From Planctomycetales bacterium 71-10 (GTDB taxonomy: Bacteria; Planctomycetota; Planctomycetia; Isosphaerales; Isosphaeraceae), in NCBI GenBank assembly GCA_001898385.1, contig MKTT01000084.1, positions 59,332-123,331 of the forward strand: a DNA stretch of 64,000 bases. Reading direction: 5' to 3'. Numbering within the stretch: the first letter of the stretch is position 1; each line of letters begins with the position of its first letter. The notes beneath the pieces are model-generated. The model was not told the DNA's origin. It did not search any database and saw only the letters and a list, made by a program, of their open reading frames with translations. Shown here piece after piece: positions 1 through 8,606 of the stretch. The position numbers and the translations under genes were made by a program.

Positions 1-2
1 GC

Positions 3-35
3 GACGAGATCCAGCGCTCCTTCTTCCTGATCTGA
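3..35 (+). CDS. 3' end of an unidentified upstream gene
   Basis: Only the last ten codons are present, reading DEIQRSFFLI followed by TGA. The frame is suggested by its position 38 bases before the transglutaminase start on the same strand. In many bacteria a gene for a circularly permuted ATP-grasp protein and an alpha-E domain protein precede this type of transglutaminase, so the fragment may be the alpha-E protein; that is inference from gene order only. The fragment is too short to classify and the reading frame could be wrong. Confidence 0.35.
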   Translation, partial: DEIQRSFFLI

Positions 36-73
36 GCCGGCCCGAGGGCCGGGAACCGGGGGGCCGAATCGCC

Positions 74-1069
74 ATGCTGCTCCGCGTCCAGCACGAGACC
101 AAGCTCAACTACACCAACGACGTCGCCGAGACCGTCTTCGAGGTCCGGATGGGGCCGCCGTCGGAGGAGGACCAGACCTGCCTGGGCTACCGGCTGCGGA
201 TCGCGCCGTCCTCGCCCGTCACCGTCTACCAGGACGGCTTCGGCAACCGCGTCGACCTGTTCAACCTCTACACGCCCTATCGCGAGCTGCTCATCCGGGC
301 CACGAGCGTCGTCCGGACCCACCGCACGCCGGGCGCGCCGAAGCTGGCCGAGGTCGCCTTCGACCCCGAGTCGGAGGAATTCCAGGCCGTCGACGCCGTC
401 GAGTACCGCATGCCGAGCAAGCTCGTCGGCCGCAGCCCCGAGCTGGACTCCTTCGTGGAGAGCATCCCGACGCCTCGCGGCTCGCTCCTCGACGTCGTCG
501 AGCAGCTCATGGCGGCCACGCGGTCGCGGCTGATCTACGAGAAGAAGGTGACCACGGCCCGGACGCCGGTCGGCGAGGCCCTGACGCTGGGCCGGGGCGT
601 CTGCCAGGACTTCGCCCACCTGTTCCTGGGTGCCTGCCGCGGCTTCGGACTGCCGGCGCGGTACGTGAGCGGTTACATCCACGAGCCGGGCGAGATCGCC
701 ACCCACGCCTGGTGCCAGGTCTGGGCCGGCCGCAACGGCTGGGTCGACGTCGACCCGACCCGCGGCGAGGTCGTCGGCGACGATTACGTCCGCCTGGCCC
801 TCGGCCGCGACTACCTGGACGTCCCACCCAACCGCGGCATCTACCGCGGCCAGGCCGACGAGACCATCACCGTCGCCGTCAAAGTCGAGCCCATATCCCG
901 CATGCCTTCCGACTGGGGCGAGTGGTCCGAGGGCTCCGAGGCCCCCTGGTCGGCCGCCTCGTGGATCCAGTCGGAACGCCAGGCCCAGCGCGGGCGGCTG
1001 AACCAGATGCAGTCGCAGAACCAGGCCCTGTTCCGCCAGCAGCAGAGCCAGCAGCAGCAGCCGGGCTGA
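74..1069 (+). CDS. Transglutaminase-like cysteine protease/amidase family protein
   Basis: The 331-residue product has the bacterial transglutaminase N-terminal beta domain (about residues 1-85) followed by the transglutaminase core (about 145-235). The catalytic triad is visible: Cys177 in GRGVCQDFAH, His211 in ATHAWCQVW, and an Asp in WVDVDPT (225 or 227). No signal peptide is seen, so it is probably cytoplasmic. Members of this family are predicted to hydrolyse or transfer at amide bonds, and many are linked to an ATP-grasp/alpha-E peptide-ligase-like cassette; a fragment of a possible partner precedes it. The last 35 residues are a Gln-rich tail (QQQSQQQQPG), which looks disordered. The gene converges on the glycosyltransferase gene, with 9 bases between stop codons. 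Confidence 0.85.
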   Translation: MLLRVQHETKLNYTNDVAETVFEVRMGPPSEEDQTCLGYRLRIAPSSPVTVYQDGFGNRVDLFNLYTPYRELLIRATSVVRTHRTPGAPKLAEVAFDPESEEFQAVDAVEYRMPSKLVGRSPELDSFVESIPTPRGSLLDVVEQLMAATRSRLIYEKKVTTARTPVGEALTLGRGVCQDFAHLFLGACRGFGLPARYVSGYIHEPGEIATHAWCQVWAGRNGWVDVDPTRGEVVGDDYVRLALGRDYLDVPPNRGIYRGQADETITVAVKVEPISRMPSDWGEWSEGSEAPWSAASWIQSERQAQRGRLNQMQSQNQALFRQQQSQQQQPG

Positions 1070-1078
1070 CGCGACGTC

Positions 1079-2296
1079 TCACGCGGCCTCGTCGGCCTCG
1101 GCGTCGGCGGTCCGGGAGATGTCGGCGTCGTAGCTGGTCCCGCGCCAGGCGACCTTGCCGGTGAAGCACATCCAGATCGCCCGGACGAGGATCCAGTCGG
1201 TCACGAAATTCCCCAGCGGGAACGTCGCGACGTACTTCGATCGCGGCACGGAGACGTCGTACACCTGCCGGAAGACCGCGTACATCAGCGCGTGGTGGAT
1301 CAGCGACATCCCCAGCAGCCACCATGCGAACGCCCCTCCGCGGCCCGTCGCCAGTATCGCCAGGGCGGCCAGCAGGACGACGTGGCCGCTCTGGCAGAAG
1401 ACGATCGGATCCAGCAGCTTCAAGGTCAGCCGCCCCGGACTGCGGTCGAGCGCGTCGAACAGGATGCGGCTCCAGCCCCGGACGAGCTGGCCGAGCGAGG
1501 CGTACATCCGGCAGGAGATCAGCCCTTGCGTCACCGCCAGGCGGATCGGGAAGCCCATCCCCTTCACCTTCTGCGCCAGGCCGATGTCCTCCACGAACCG
1601 ATCGCGCACCGCGCGATGGCCGCCGACGGCGTCGTAGGCCCGGCGCGTCACCAGGATCGACTGGCCGTTGGCGAACGCCTTCGGGTGCGAATCGTCGTTG
1701 ACCTGGCTCGGCCGGAACGACTGCATCAGGACGATCCCCGCGAGCGGCTGGACGACCTGCTCCCAGAAGGTCTCGCAGCGCAGCTCCGGCAGGACGCTGG
1801 CCAGCTCGGCCTTGTTCTCGTTGGCATATTCCAGCATGACCGGCAGGAACGCCGGGCCGGGGGTGACGTCGGCGTCGAGGAACCAGAGCCATTCGCCGCG
1901 GGCCAGCCCCGAATGACGGTGGAGGACGTAAGTCTTCCCGGTCCAGCCCGGCGGCAGGCGGTCGTTCTGGACGACCCGCACGCGAGGATCCTCGGCCGCG
2001 TGCCGTCGCGCGATCTCGGCCGTCCGGTCGCGGCTGCGGTCGTCGACGATCACGATCTCCAGGTTGGGATAGTCCTGGGCCCGCACCGCCGCGAGGCATT
2101 CGTCGAGCGTCGCCTCCTCGTCCTTCGCGGGGACGACCGCCGAGACGAGCGGCGGTCCCGCGGCCATGAGCTGCGGCGAGTCGGGCGTCAGCGGCCGGTC
2201 CTTTCCCAGCACGAATTTCAGCACGACCCAGCGGATCGGCCAGATCAGGATGATCGCCGCGTAGACCTGGAGGAGCGTGGATTCGAGCGGCGTCAT
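1079..2296 (-). CDS. Membrane-anchored glycosyltransferase family 2 (CrtQ/HpnB-like)
   Basis: The 405-residue protein begins with a membrane segment (about residues 7-27), then a GT-A fold glycosyltransferase 2 domain. Visible motifs are VSAVVPAKDEE, the nucleotide-sugar loop IVDDRSRDRT, PPGWTGKTYVL and the acidic metal motif FLDADV. Two to three C-terminal hydrophobic segments (about 285-345) should anchor it in the cytoplasmic membrane. PPGWTGK and this membrane layout resemble carotenoid glycosyltransferases (CrtQ) and the hopanoid-associated HpnB group, so a lipid acceptor is likely, but the acceptor cannot be read from the sequence. The ATG at 2296 overlaps the stop of the upstream gene (ATGA), so the two are translationally coupled. 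An upstream extension of the frame is antisense noise. Confidence 0.85.
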   Translation of the reverse strand: MTPLESTLLQVYAAIILIWPIRWVVLKFVLGKDRPLTPDSPQLMAAGPPLVSAVVPAKDEEATLDECLAAVRAQDYPNLEIVIVDDRSRDRTAEIARRHAAEDPRVRVVQNDRLPPGWTGKTYVLHRHSGLARGEWLWFLDADVTPGPAFLPVMLEYANENKAELASVLPELRCETFWEQVVQPLAGIVLMQSFRPSQVNDDSHPKAFANGQSILVTRRAYDAVGGHRAVRDRFVEDIGLAQKVKGMGFPIRLAVTQGLISCRMYASLGQLVRGWSRILFDALDRSPGRLTLKLLDPIVFCQSGHVVLLAALAILATGRGGAFAWWLLGMSLIHHALMYAVFRQVYDVSVPRSKYVATFPLGNFVTDWILVRAIWMCFTGKVAWRGTSYDADISRTADAEADEAA

Positions 2297-2760
2297 GCGT
2301 CGGGCTCCGTCGCGGGCTCGTCGGGTTCGTCCATGTCCGACCTGCGGGGTATGGCGGTCACGCCCAACAGCATCGCCGCGACCCAGAACGGGGCCATCCC
2401 CGCGAGGGTCGGGTCGACCGTCAGGCCATATCCCAGGCCGAGCGGCAAGGCCAGCCAGCCCGCCGCGGCCGTCGCGACGCGAGACCGGAAATAGGCCCGG
2501 CCGCGCGTCTCCGCATCCGCCGAGTTCGCGCGGATGCCGGGGGCCCGCAGCACGACCCGCGCGGCCACGAAGCACGCGAACAGGGCCCCGAAGAACAACA
2601 GCTTGAGGCGCCCCGGATCGGCGTCGACCTCGATCGGCACCCAGCGTCTGAGGATGAGGGCGGTCGCCAGGATGGAGAGGCCGTCCAGCACGAGGACGTT
2701 CAGCACCCACGAGCGGGCCCGCTCGCGCCATCGCGCGGGGTCGGCGGCGTCAGTCGTCAT
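2293..2760 (-). CDS. Small integral membrane protein, unknown function
   Basis: The 155-residue protein shows about four hydrophobic segments (roughly residues 18-40, 55-75, 90-110 and 112-135) separated by Arg-rich loops, so it is probably an inner-membrane protein. I do not recognise a family. It lies in a three-gene minus-strand operon: its start overlaps the 3' end of the 151-residue protein by 11 bases and its stop overlaps the glycosyltransferase start by four. The coupling suggests it works with the glycosyltransferase in lipid or envelope metabolism, but that is inferred from position alone. Confidence 0.7.
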   Translation of the reverse strand: MTTDAADPARWRERARSWVLNVLVLDGLSILATALILRRWVPIEVDADPGRLKLLFFGALFACFVAARVVLRAPGIRANSADAETRGRAYFRSRVATAAAGWLALPLGLGYGLTVDPTLAGMAPFWVAAMLLGVTAIPRRSDMDEPDEPATEPDA

Positions 2761-3205
2761 GGCGTCCCCGGGGATGGGCGGCGAGGTGCTGGCGATGGAG
2801 GCCGGCGATCAACTCGACCTCGCCGATGGGCCGGCCGATCTCGTCGGCGATCTCGCGGGGCGTGCGGCCGGCCTCGACGAGCGCCCAGACCTCGCCGTGC
2901 TTCTCGGCCAGCCCGGCGGCGTCGTGCTCCCCCTCGCGGCTGAGGTCCGGGATCGAGATCAGCGGGACGAGGGGCTCGGCCGCGCGGGACGTCGGGATCG
3001 CGGCGCCACGACGGGTCGCCTCGGCGACGAGCCGTTCCAGCCGCCGGACCTCGCAGGCGAGATGCGTCAGCCGGTGCTCGGCGGCCTCGTGGGCCCTGCC
3101 CAGCGCAACCATCCGGCGCGCGAGGACCAGAGCGGCCGTCGCCGCGAAGAGGGCCGTCGCGAGCAGGCTCGCGGCGACGACCTGCCAGACTAAGGGGAGG
3201 GCCAT
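2750..3205 (-). CDS. Membrane-anchored coiled-coil protein with C-terminal helix-turn-helix-like segment
   Basis: The 151-residue product opens with one strong transmembrane segment (residues 6-29), then a charged helical stretch likely to be a coiled coil (about 30-65), a linker, and a C-terminal segment (about 105-145) with the look of a helix-turn-helix (WALVEAGRTPREIADEIG). This arrangement resembles small DUF2802/DUF6115-type proteins, whose function is not established. It is the first gene of the operon that leads to the glycosyltransferase. The DNA-binding suggestion is weak because such a module on a membrane anchor can also be a protein-interaction element. Confidence 0.65.
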   Translation of the reverse strand: MALPLVWQVVAASLLATALFAATAALVLARRMVALGRAHEAAEHRLTHLACEVRRLERLVAEATRRGAAIPTSRAAEPLVPLISIPDLSREGEHDAAGLAEKHGEVWALVEAGRTPREIADEIGRPIGEVELIAGLHRQHLAAHPRGRHDD

Positions 3206-3223
3206 GATCCGTCGACCCTCGGG

Positions 3224-4435
3224 TCAGTGTTCGTGGGGATGGTGATGTTCGGCGGCCGGGGCCGCCTCGCTCGCCGAGCGCGCGTAGGCGGCGTGGGCCG
3301 CGTCGAAGACCTCGCGGAGCGGGATGCTCCGCTCGGAGGCGATGCGGGCGCAGTCGTCATACTCGGGGCTGAACGTGGGGGGCCGGTTTTCGAGCCACCC
3401 CAGCTTGCCGCGGATCGCGCCGTACTCGGTCGCCACGTCCACCGCCTTGCGGTTGAGCTTGTGGCGGCTCACGGGGAACCGGCGGACGCCCAGCGTGGTC
3501 GTCTCGCGGAAGAGGATCTCCTCCATCGCGGGGATGCGCGCCTCGTCGCAGAGGACGCTCACCATCACGCCGGGGCGGTTCTTCTTCATCTGGATCGGCG
3601 TGGTGAAGACGTCGAGCGCGCCGGCCTCCAGGAGCTTGACCGTCGTGTAGCCGACGACCTCGCCCGGCAGGTCGTCCAGGTTCGTCTCCAGCATGAAGAC
3701 GCGGTCCGATCCGGGCGACGACGCGATCGCGCCCACGAACAGGCGGAGGACGTTGGCCTGGCCGGGGACCTCGCGCGTCCCCGCGCCGAGGCCGATGGAT
3801 TCGACCGTCATCGCGGGCAGGGGACCGAACCGCTCGGCGATGGTGGTCACGATCGCCGCGCCGGTGGGGGTGGTCATCTCCATCTCGACCGGCGAGTCGG
3901 CCAGCGGCACCCCCTTGAGGATCTCGGCCGTGGCGGGGGCGGGCAGCGGCATCCGGCCGTGCTCGGCCCGGACGAAGCCGCGGCCCGGAGGGACGGCCGA
4001 GCATTCGAAGCGATCGACGCCCAGCAGGTCCAGGCCCACGGCCGACCCGACGATGTCGATGATCGAGTCGACCGCGCCGACTTCGTGGAAGTGGATCCGC
4101 GCCAGGTCGATCCCGTGGACGCGGGCCTCGGCCTCGCCGAGCTTCAGGAAGATCCGCTTCGCCAGGTCTTTCTGCGAGGCCGTGAGCGTACTCTTGTCGA
4201 TGAGGGCCTCGATGTGCCGCCAGTGGCGGTGGGCGTGCTCCTCGGGCGTCTTGACCCGGGCGTGCGTGGCGCGGAAGCCGCCGCGGCGGACGGCCTCGAA
4301 CGACAGCTCGCCCGGCAGGCCGAGGCTGCCGACCGCCTCGACGATCGCCCGGCCGTCCACGCCCGCGTCGACCAGCGCGCCGAGCGTCATGTCGCCCGAG
4401 ACGCCGCTGAAGCAATCGAAATATCCGACGCGCAC
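3224..4435 (-). CDS. larC: LarC, nickel-insertion protein for the nickel-pincer nucleotide cofactor
   Basis: The 403-residue protein matches LarC throughout: YFDCFSGVSGDMTLGALVDAG at the N-terminus, HFHEVGAVDSIIDIVG in the middle, and ETNLDDLPGEVVGY and KKNRPGVMVSVLC in the C-terminal half. LarC uses CTP to insert nickel into pyridinium-3,5-bisthiocarboxylic acid mononucleotide, the cofactor of lactate racemase (LarA) family enzymes. I chose the GTG at 4435 because it has a GAGGAG ribosome-binding site seven bases upstream and the conserved RVGYFDCFSG begins immediately after it; in-frame ATGs lie 24 codons or more further upstream. The tail ends in a His-rich metal-binding-looking HHHPHEH. 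No larA, larB or larE gene is in the window. Confidence 0.93.
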   Translation of the reverse strand: MRVGYFDCFSGVSGDMTLGALVDAGVDGRAIVEAVGSLGLPGELSFEAVRRGGFRATHARVKTPEEHAHRHWRHIEALIDKSTLTASQKDLAKRIFLKLGEAEARVHGIDLARIHFHEVGAVDSIIDIVGSAVGLDLLGVDRFECSAVPPGRGFVRAEHGRMPLPAPATAEILKGVPLADSPVEMEMTTPTGAAIVTTIAERFGPLPAMTVESIGLGAGTREVPGQANVLRLFVGAIASSPGSDRVFMLETNLDDLPGEVVGYTTVKLLEAGALDVFTTPIQMKKNRPGVMVSVLCDEARIPAMEEILFRETTTLGVRRFPVSRHKLNRKAVDVATEYGAIRGKLGWLENRPPTFSPEYDDCARIASERSIPLREVFDAAHAAYARSASEAAPAAEHHHPHEH

Positions 4436-4596
4436 GTCCAGGCTCCTCGTCCGATTCCCGTCCGCCCCCAGGGGTTCCATTCTAGCCTCCGCGGCCCCCG
4501 CGGCAACCCGACCCCGACTCCGTCTGTTTTCTGGGACGGCCGGCTCCGACAATCGTCTTATCTGCGGAGACCCGACGAGGACGACGCGAGGCCGCG

Positions 4597-5088
4597 ATGG
4601 ATCCGGACGCGATCGGACGACTGCTCGACCGCCACGAGGCCGCCCTCACCCTCTTCGCGCGCCAGCTCTGCGACGCGCCCGAGGACGTGGTCCAGGAGGC
4701 CTTCCTGCGGTTGGGGGACCTGGACCGCGAGCCGGAGAATCCCGGCGCGTGGCTGTTCCGGGTCGTCCGCAACCTGGCGCTAGACGCCGCGGTCGCCGCC
4801 GGCCGCCGCCGGAAGCACGAGTCCCGCGCCGCCGCTGAATCGCCCGGATGGTTCGACCCCGCGGCCCCCGAAGGGCCCGACCCCGCCGAGGCCGAGGCCG
4901 CGCTCCGGGCCCTGCCGTGCGAGGAGCGCGAGGTCATCGTCGCCCACCTCTGGGGCGGGCTGACGTTCGAGCAGATCGGCCGCACGATCGGGGCCTCCTC
5001 CAGCACGGCCCACCGCCTCTACGGGCGGGGCTTGCAGACCTTGAGAGAACGATTGGGGGCGTCATGTCCGACCCGCGAGACGACCTGA
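4597..5088 (+). CDS. ECF-type RNA polymerase sigma factor
   Basis: The 163-residue protein has sigma region 2 (about residues 10-65, with the core-binding segment EDVVQEAFLRL and the -10-recognition helix NPGAWLFRVVRNLALD) and sigma region 4 (about 105-155, LPCEEREVIVAHLWGGLTFEQIG). It lacks regions 1 and 3, as expected for an ECF factor. It is the first gene of a tight operon with a one-TM protein, an exported protein and a DUF1559 protein; its last 25 bases overlap the next gene in another frame. Divergent from larC. The one-TM neighbour is the natural candidate for its anti-sigma factor, by analogy with other ECF operons. Confidence 0.92.
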   Translation: MDPDAIGRLLDRHEAALTLFARQLCDAPEDVVQEAFLRLGDLDREPENPGAWLFRVVRNLALDAAVAAGRRRKHESRAAAESPGWFDPAAPEGPDPAEAEAALRALPCEEREVIVAHLWGGLTFEQIGRTIGASSSTAHRLYGRGLQTLRERLGASCPTRETT

Positions 5089-5570
5089 CCGCGTTCGAAC
5101 GCTCCCTATCCGGCCTCGCGCCGAGCCGGGCCGTCGACCGCGACCGCCTGATGTACGAGGCCGGCCGCCGCGCCGGTCTCCGCGAGGCTCGCCGCGGCTG
5201 GCACTGGCCGGCCGCCGCCGCCGCCGCGCTCGCCCTGGCGACGATCGGCCAGGCCGTCGCCCTGAGCCGGCGCCCGGCCGAGCGGGTCGTCGAGCGGATC
5301 GTCGCCGTCCCGGCCCCGCCGCCGGCTCTCGATCCGGTCGTCATCCTGACCCGTCGCGAGCCGGAGCGATCTCGACGCCCGGGGCGGCCCTCCCCCGATC
5401 GGCCCGCCCCGCTCTCCGCTCGGAGCCGATTCGACGCGACGGCCGAGGTCGGACCGCCGCTCCTCTCCGTGGTCTATCTCGGCCCGATGGACCTCCCGTC
5501 GGCCGAGCCCCTGAATCCCCGGAACGGTCGCGACGGCGACCTGCAAACCCTCATCGGAGGACCGCTATGA
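5064..5570 (+). CDS. Single-TM protein, candidate anti-sigma factor
   Basis: The 168-residue protein has a soluble N-terminus of about 45 residues (MSDPRDDLTAFERSLSGLAP onwards), one transmembrane helix (about 46-63, PAAAAAALALATIGQAVAL) and a Pro/Arg-rich C-terminal domain that would face the periplasm. It starts inside the sigma gene, so translation is coupled. The size, topology and position fit an anti-sigma factor, but no zinc-binding HxxxCxxC motif is present and sequence alone does not prove this. The short N-terminal ERSLSGLAPSRAVDRDRLMY segment resembles N-termini of small planctomycete proteins encoded next to ECF sigma factors. Confidence 0.75.
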   Translation: MSDPRDDLTAFERSLSGLAPSRAVDRDRLMYEAGRRAGLREARRGWHWPAAAAAALALATIGQAVALSRRPAERVVERIVAVPAPPPALDPVVILTRREPERSRRPGRPSPDRPAPLSARSRFDATAEVGPPLLSVVYLGPMDLPSAEPLNPRNGRDGDLQTLIGGPL

Positions 5571-7027
5571 GACGTTCGCTCGCTTTGGTTCTCGCCGTCG
5601 CCCTCGCGGGCGCGGCCCGCGCGGAGGACTGGACCCAGCCCGAATCGCGCACCTTCGCCATCCACCCCGCCAAGCCGCCGACCCCGGCGCTGAGCATCCG
5701 GCTGATCCCCCCGCGGGAGGCGCGGATCGCGGGCGACGCCGCCGTGTTCTACCACCGCGCCCTCGAATCCCTGATCGAGATCCGCTATCGCGAGGAGATC
5801 CAGGCGATGAAGGGCGGGGGCGGCTCGAACGTGGAGCAGCAAGCCATGGAATGGCTGGCGGGCGACCCGGGGCGATTCTCCCGGGACGAGGTCCGAACTC
5901 TCGTCGAACGTCGCTCGCGGGCCCTGGAAGAGGCGCGGCTCGGGACGCTCCGCGAGACCTGCGACTGGGGCTTCAGCCGGCGGGAGGAAGGCTTCTCGCT
6001 GCTGCTCTCGGACATCCAGGAGATGCGCAGCCTGGCCCGGTGGATCTCCCTGAAGGCGCGGCTCGACGCCGAGGAAGGGAGGATCGACGACGCCATCCTC
6101 GGCACCCGCACCGGGCTGGCCGTGGCGCGCGACGTCAGCCGCGGCGGCGGTTATATCCAATCGCTCGTCGCGATTACCTGCGCGAACCTGACGCTGGCGG
6201 GACTGGAAGACCTGGTCCAGAAGCCTGGCTGCCCGAATCTCTACTGGGCCCTGGCGACGATCCCCCGGCCGTTCATCGACCTCTCCGACGCCTCCTTTCA
6301 CGACTCCGCCATGGTGGAGCAGGAGTTCCCCTTGCTGCGCCAGCTCGAAAGTCATGTTTGGTCGCTGGAGACGGCCCGCGCCTGCGGCGATCAATTCGCG
6401 AAAAGGCTCGCCGTCACCGACCACTGGCCGAACGCCACGAGTCCCCTGACCCGGCCCGCGATCGACGACCTCTCCGCGCACGCCTTTCAACTCCTGACGA
6501 TCGCCAAGGATTATCGTCGGGCGAAGCAGGCCCTCCGGGATGCCGGAGAGTCGGCCGAGCGAGTCGAGGCGATGCCGATGCTCCAGGTCGTCGCGCTGGA
6601 TTCTTACCGGACGTACCAGGCTCGCCGGGATGACGTCCTCAAATGGACGCACCTGCCCGACTGGTCCGCCGCCGCGGGGTGGGACCGGGCCGAACAGGAA
6701 TACTCGAAGCCGGTCTCGGGCTACCCCTTCGTCCGGCTGATCTCGGCCGTGCGAGCGGCCCACGCCTCCGCCGTCCGGCTGGAGCGCCGGATGGCCGTCT
6801 TGATGGTGGCGGAGGCCCTCCGGCTGTACGCCGCGTCCCACGACGGCGCCCTGCCGGACCGGCTCGAAGACCTCGTGGACGCCCCTGCGCCCCACGATCC
6901 GGTGACGGGCCGACCGTTCGACTACAAGCGCGAGGGCGACCGCGCGGTGCTCCTCAGCCCCGCACCGGCCGGCTCGGAACACATCCTGGGCCTGTCCCTC
7001 CGCTGCGAATTCCGCCCCGCGAAGTGA
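5567..7027 (+). CDS. Exported protein of unknown function
   Basis: The 486-residue product has a signal peptide (residues 1-19, MRRSLALVLAVALAGAARA). The mature part is mainly helical, with conserved-looking segments ALESLIEIRYREEIQ, LADIQEMRSLARWISLKARL-like text and a final domain (about 395-480) reading LMVAEALRLYAASHDGALPD, which is similar to pseudopilin/DUF1559-like tails that carry PDRLEDLV and DPVTGRPFDYK. Proteins with this tail are common in planctomycetes and have no known function. The start codon overlaps the stop of the preceding gene (ATGA), giving translational coupling to the sigma/anti-sigma-like pair. Confidence 0.75.
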   Translation: MRRSLALVLAVALAGAARAEDWTQPESRTFAIHPAKPPTPALSIRLIPPREARIAGDAAVFYHRALESLIEIRYREEIQAMKGGGGSNVEQQAMEWLAGDPGRFSRDEVRTLVERRSRALEEARLGTLRETCDWGFSRREEGFSLLLSDIQEMRSLARWISLKARLDAEEGRIDDAILGTRTGLAVARDVSRGGGYIQSLVAITCANLTLAGLEDLVQKPGCPNLYWALATIPRPFIDLSDASFHDSAMVEQEFPLLRQLESHVWSLETARACGDQFAKRLAVTDHWPNATSPLTRPAIDDLSAHAFQLLTIAKDYRRAKQALRDAGESAERVEAMPMLQVVALDSYRTYQARRDDVLKWTHLPDWSAAAGWDRAEQEYSKPVSGYPFVRLISAVRAAHASAVRLERRMAVLMVAEALRLYAASHDGALPDRLEDLVDAPAPHDPVTGRPFDYKREGDRAVLLSPAPAGSEHILGLSLRCEFRPAK

Positions 7028-7079
7028 ACGCGACCTCGCCGATCCAAGATCACGGCTCCCGTCAGGGGGAAAGACGACC

Positions 7080-8591
7080 ATGAAGACACTCTCCGCTTTG
7101 ATCATCGCCTGGGGACTGTCCGCCTGCGCCGCGGCCTCGGCGGACACGAAGGACGTGGTCGCGACGTTCGTCGACGACCGCACGGCGGCTCTGGTGCGGA
7201 TCCGGCTCGACGCGATCGCCCAACCCGGCGCGCTTGGCGAGGCCGAGCCGCTGGCCGCCGCGTATCGACCCTGGCTCGAATCGCTCCGGAAGGCCGGCGC
7301 CCGCGAACTGTACATCGCGGCGGGTTTGGATAACCTCCCGCCGGCCCCGTACTCGGCCCCCTGGGCACTCATCCCGCTGGAGGATGGGGCCGACGCGAAG
7401 GCCATCGGCGCGTTGCTCTGCGGCGGGCCGGAGAAAGGGGGGCCGGAAGCCTGGACGACCTGCGCGTCGATCCGCGGGGCCGTGCTCGCGGGCGACGACG
7501 CGACCCTGGAGCGGGTCAAGGCGATGACGCCCTCGACCCGGCCCGACTTGGCGGCGGCGTTCGACACCGCGGGCGACGCCCCGATCGCCCTGGCCGTCTC
7601 GACCCCCGAGGACTTGCGGAGGGCGATCGACGAGCAGGTCGTCGGCCTCCCCGACGAGTTGGGCGGCGGGCCGTCGTCGCTCGTCTCGCGCGGGTTGAAA
7701 TGGGCCTCCGTCGCGTACAGGCCGGCCGCGGCCGCGCCGATTCGCCTGCTCGTCCAGGCCGCGAGCGGGGAGGAGGCCGCGAGGCTCCTGGCGGTCGGCG
7801 GGAAGGTCGTCGATCGAATGCGAGCCTCCTCCGAGATCCTGGCCTTCGTACCCGGGTTCGCCGCGCTGGCGGGATCGCTGACGCCGCGAGTCGAGGGCGA
7901 TCGGGTCGTGCTGGAGCTGTCGGCCCAGCACGCCGTCCAGTGGACGCGGGCCGTGGTCGACCCGCTCCAGGAGTCGCGAGATCGGCGGGAGTGCATCCGG
8001 AACCTCATGCAGATCGCCCTGGCGATGCACAACTATCTCGCCCAGCACGGGACGTTCCCCCCGCCTCATTCCGTCGATGCGGCCGGCAAGCCGCTGCTGA
8101 GCTGGCGGGTGCTGATCTTGCCGTACCTTGAAGCGAACGATCTCTACAAGGAGTTCCACCTGGACGAGCCCTGGGACTCGCCGCACAACAAGGCGCTCAT
8201 CCCCCGCATGCCCAAGGTCTTCGCCTGCCCCTCGAAGCGCGGCGGGACCCCGGCCGTCGGGACGACGATCTACAAGCGGCCCGTCGGCGAGGCGATCGGC
8301 GTCCCCGCGACGAAGGGACTGACGATCAAGGAGGTCACGGACGGGACGTCCAACACGATCATGGTCCTGGAAACCCCCGTCGACCAGGCCGTGGAATGGA
8401 GCCGACCCGCCGACTGGGACGTGCCGGCGAATCTCGATGCGAAGGCGGTCTTCGTCCGGCACGTCGGCGGGGCCAACACGGCCTTCATGGACGGTTCGGC
8501 CCGATTCCTCCGCGATGGGATCAAGCCGGAAACCTTCCGATTCCTGCTCACGCCGGCGGGGGGCGAGGTCATCGGCAGCAACGACTTCTGA
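7080..8591 (+). CDS. Exported DUF1559 domain protein
   Basis: The 503-residue protein has a signal peptide (about residues 1-21) and no prepilin leader. Residues about 25-295 form an unrecognised domain; residues about 300-500 carry the DUF1559 signature, with RNLMQIALAMHNYLAQHGTFPP, LSWRVLILPYLE, DEPWDSPHN, FACPS, TDGTSNTIMVLE and the terminal FMDGSARFL. DUF1559 is greatly expanded in Planctomycetes, usually after a pseudopilin N-terminus; here an ordinary Sec signal and a large extra domain replace it. A GGGGGAAAG ribosome-binding site precedes the ATG. It is the last gene of the sigma-factor operon, 52 bases after the previous stop. Confidence 0.88.
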   Translation: MKTLSALIIAWGLSACAAASADTKDVVATFVDDRTAALVRIRLDAIAQPGALGEAEPLAAAYRPWLESLRKAGARELYIAAGLDNLPPAPYSAPWALIPLEDGADAKAIGALLCGGPEKGGPEAWTTCASIRGAVLAGDDATLERVKAMTPSTRPDLAAAFDTAGDAPIALAVSTPEDLRRAIDEQVVGLPDELGGGPSSLVSRGLKWASVAYRPAAAAPIRLLVQAASGEEAARLLAVGGKVVDRMRASSEILAFVPGFAALAGSLTPRVEGDRVVLELSAQHAVQWTRAVVDPLQESRDRRECIRNLMQIALAMHNYLAQHGTFPPPHSVDAAGKPLLSWRVLILPYLEANDLYKEFHLDEPWDSPHNKALIPRMPKVFACPSKRGGTPAVGTTIYKRPVGEAIGVPATKGLTIKEVTDGTSNTIMVLETPVDQAVEWSRPADWDVPANLDAKAVFVRHVGGANTAFMDGSARFLRDGIKPETFRFLLTPAGGEVIGSNDF

Positions 8592-8606
8592 CCGGACCTC
8601 CCGCGG

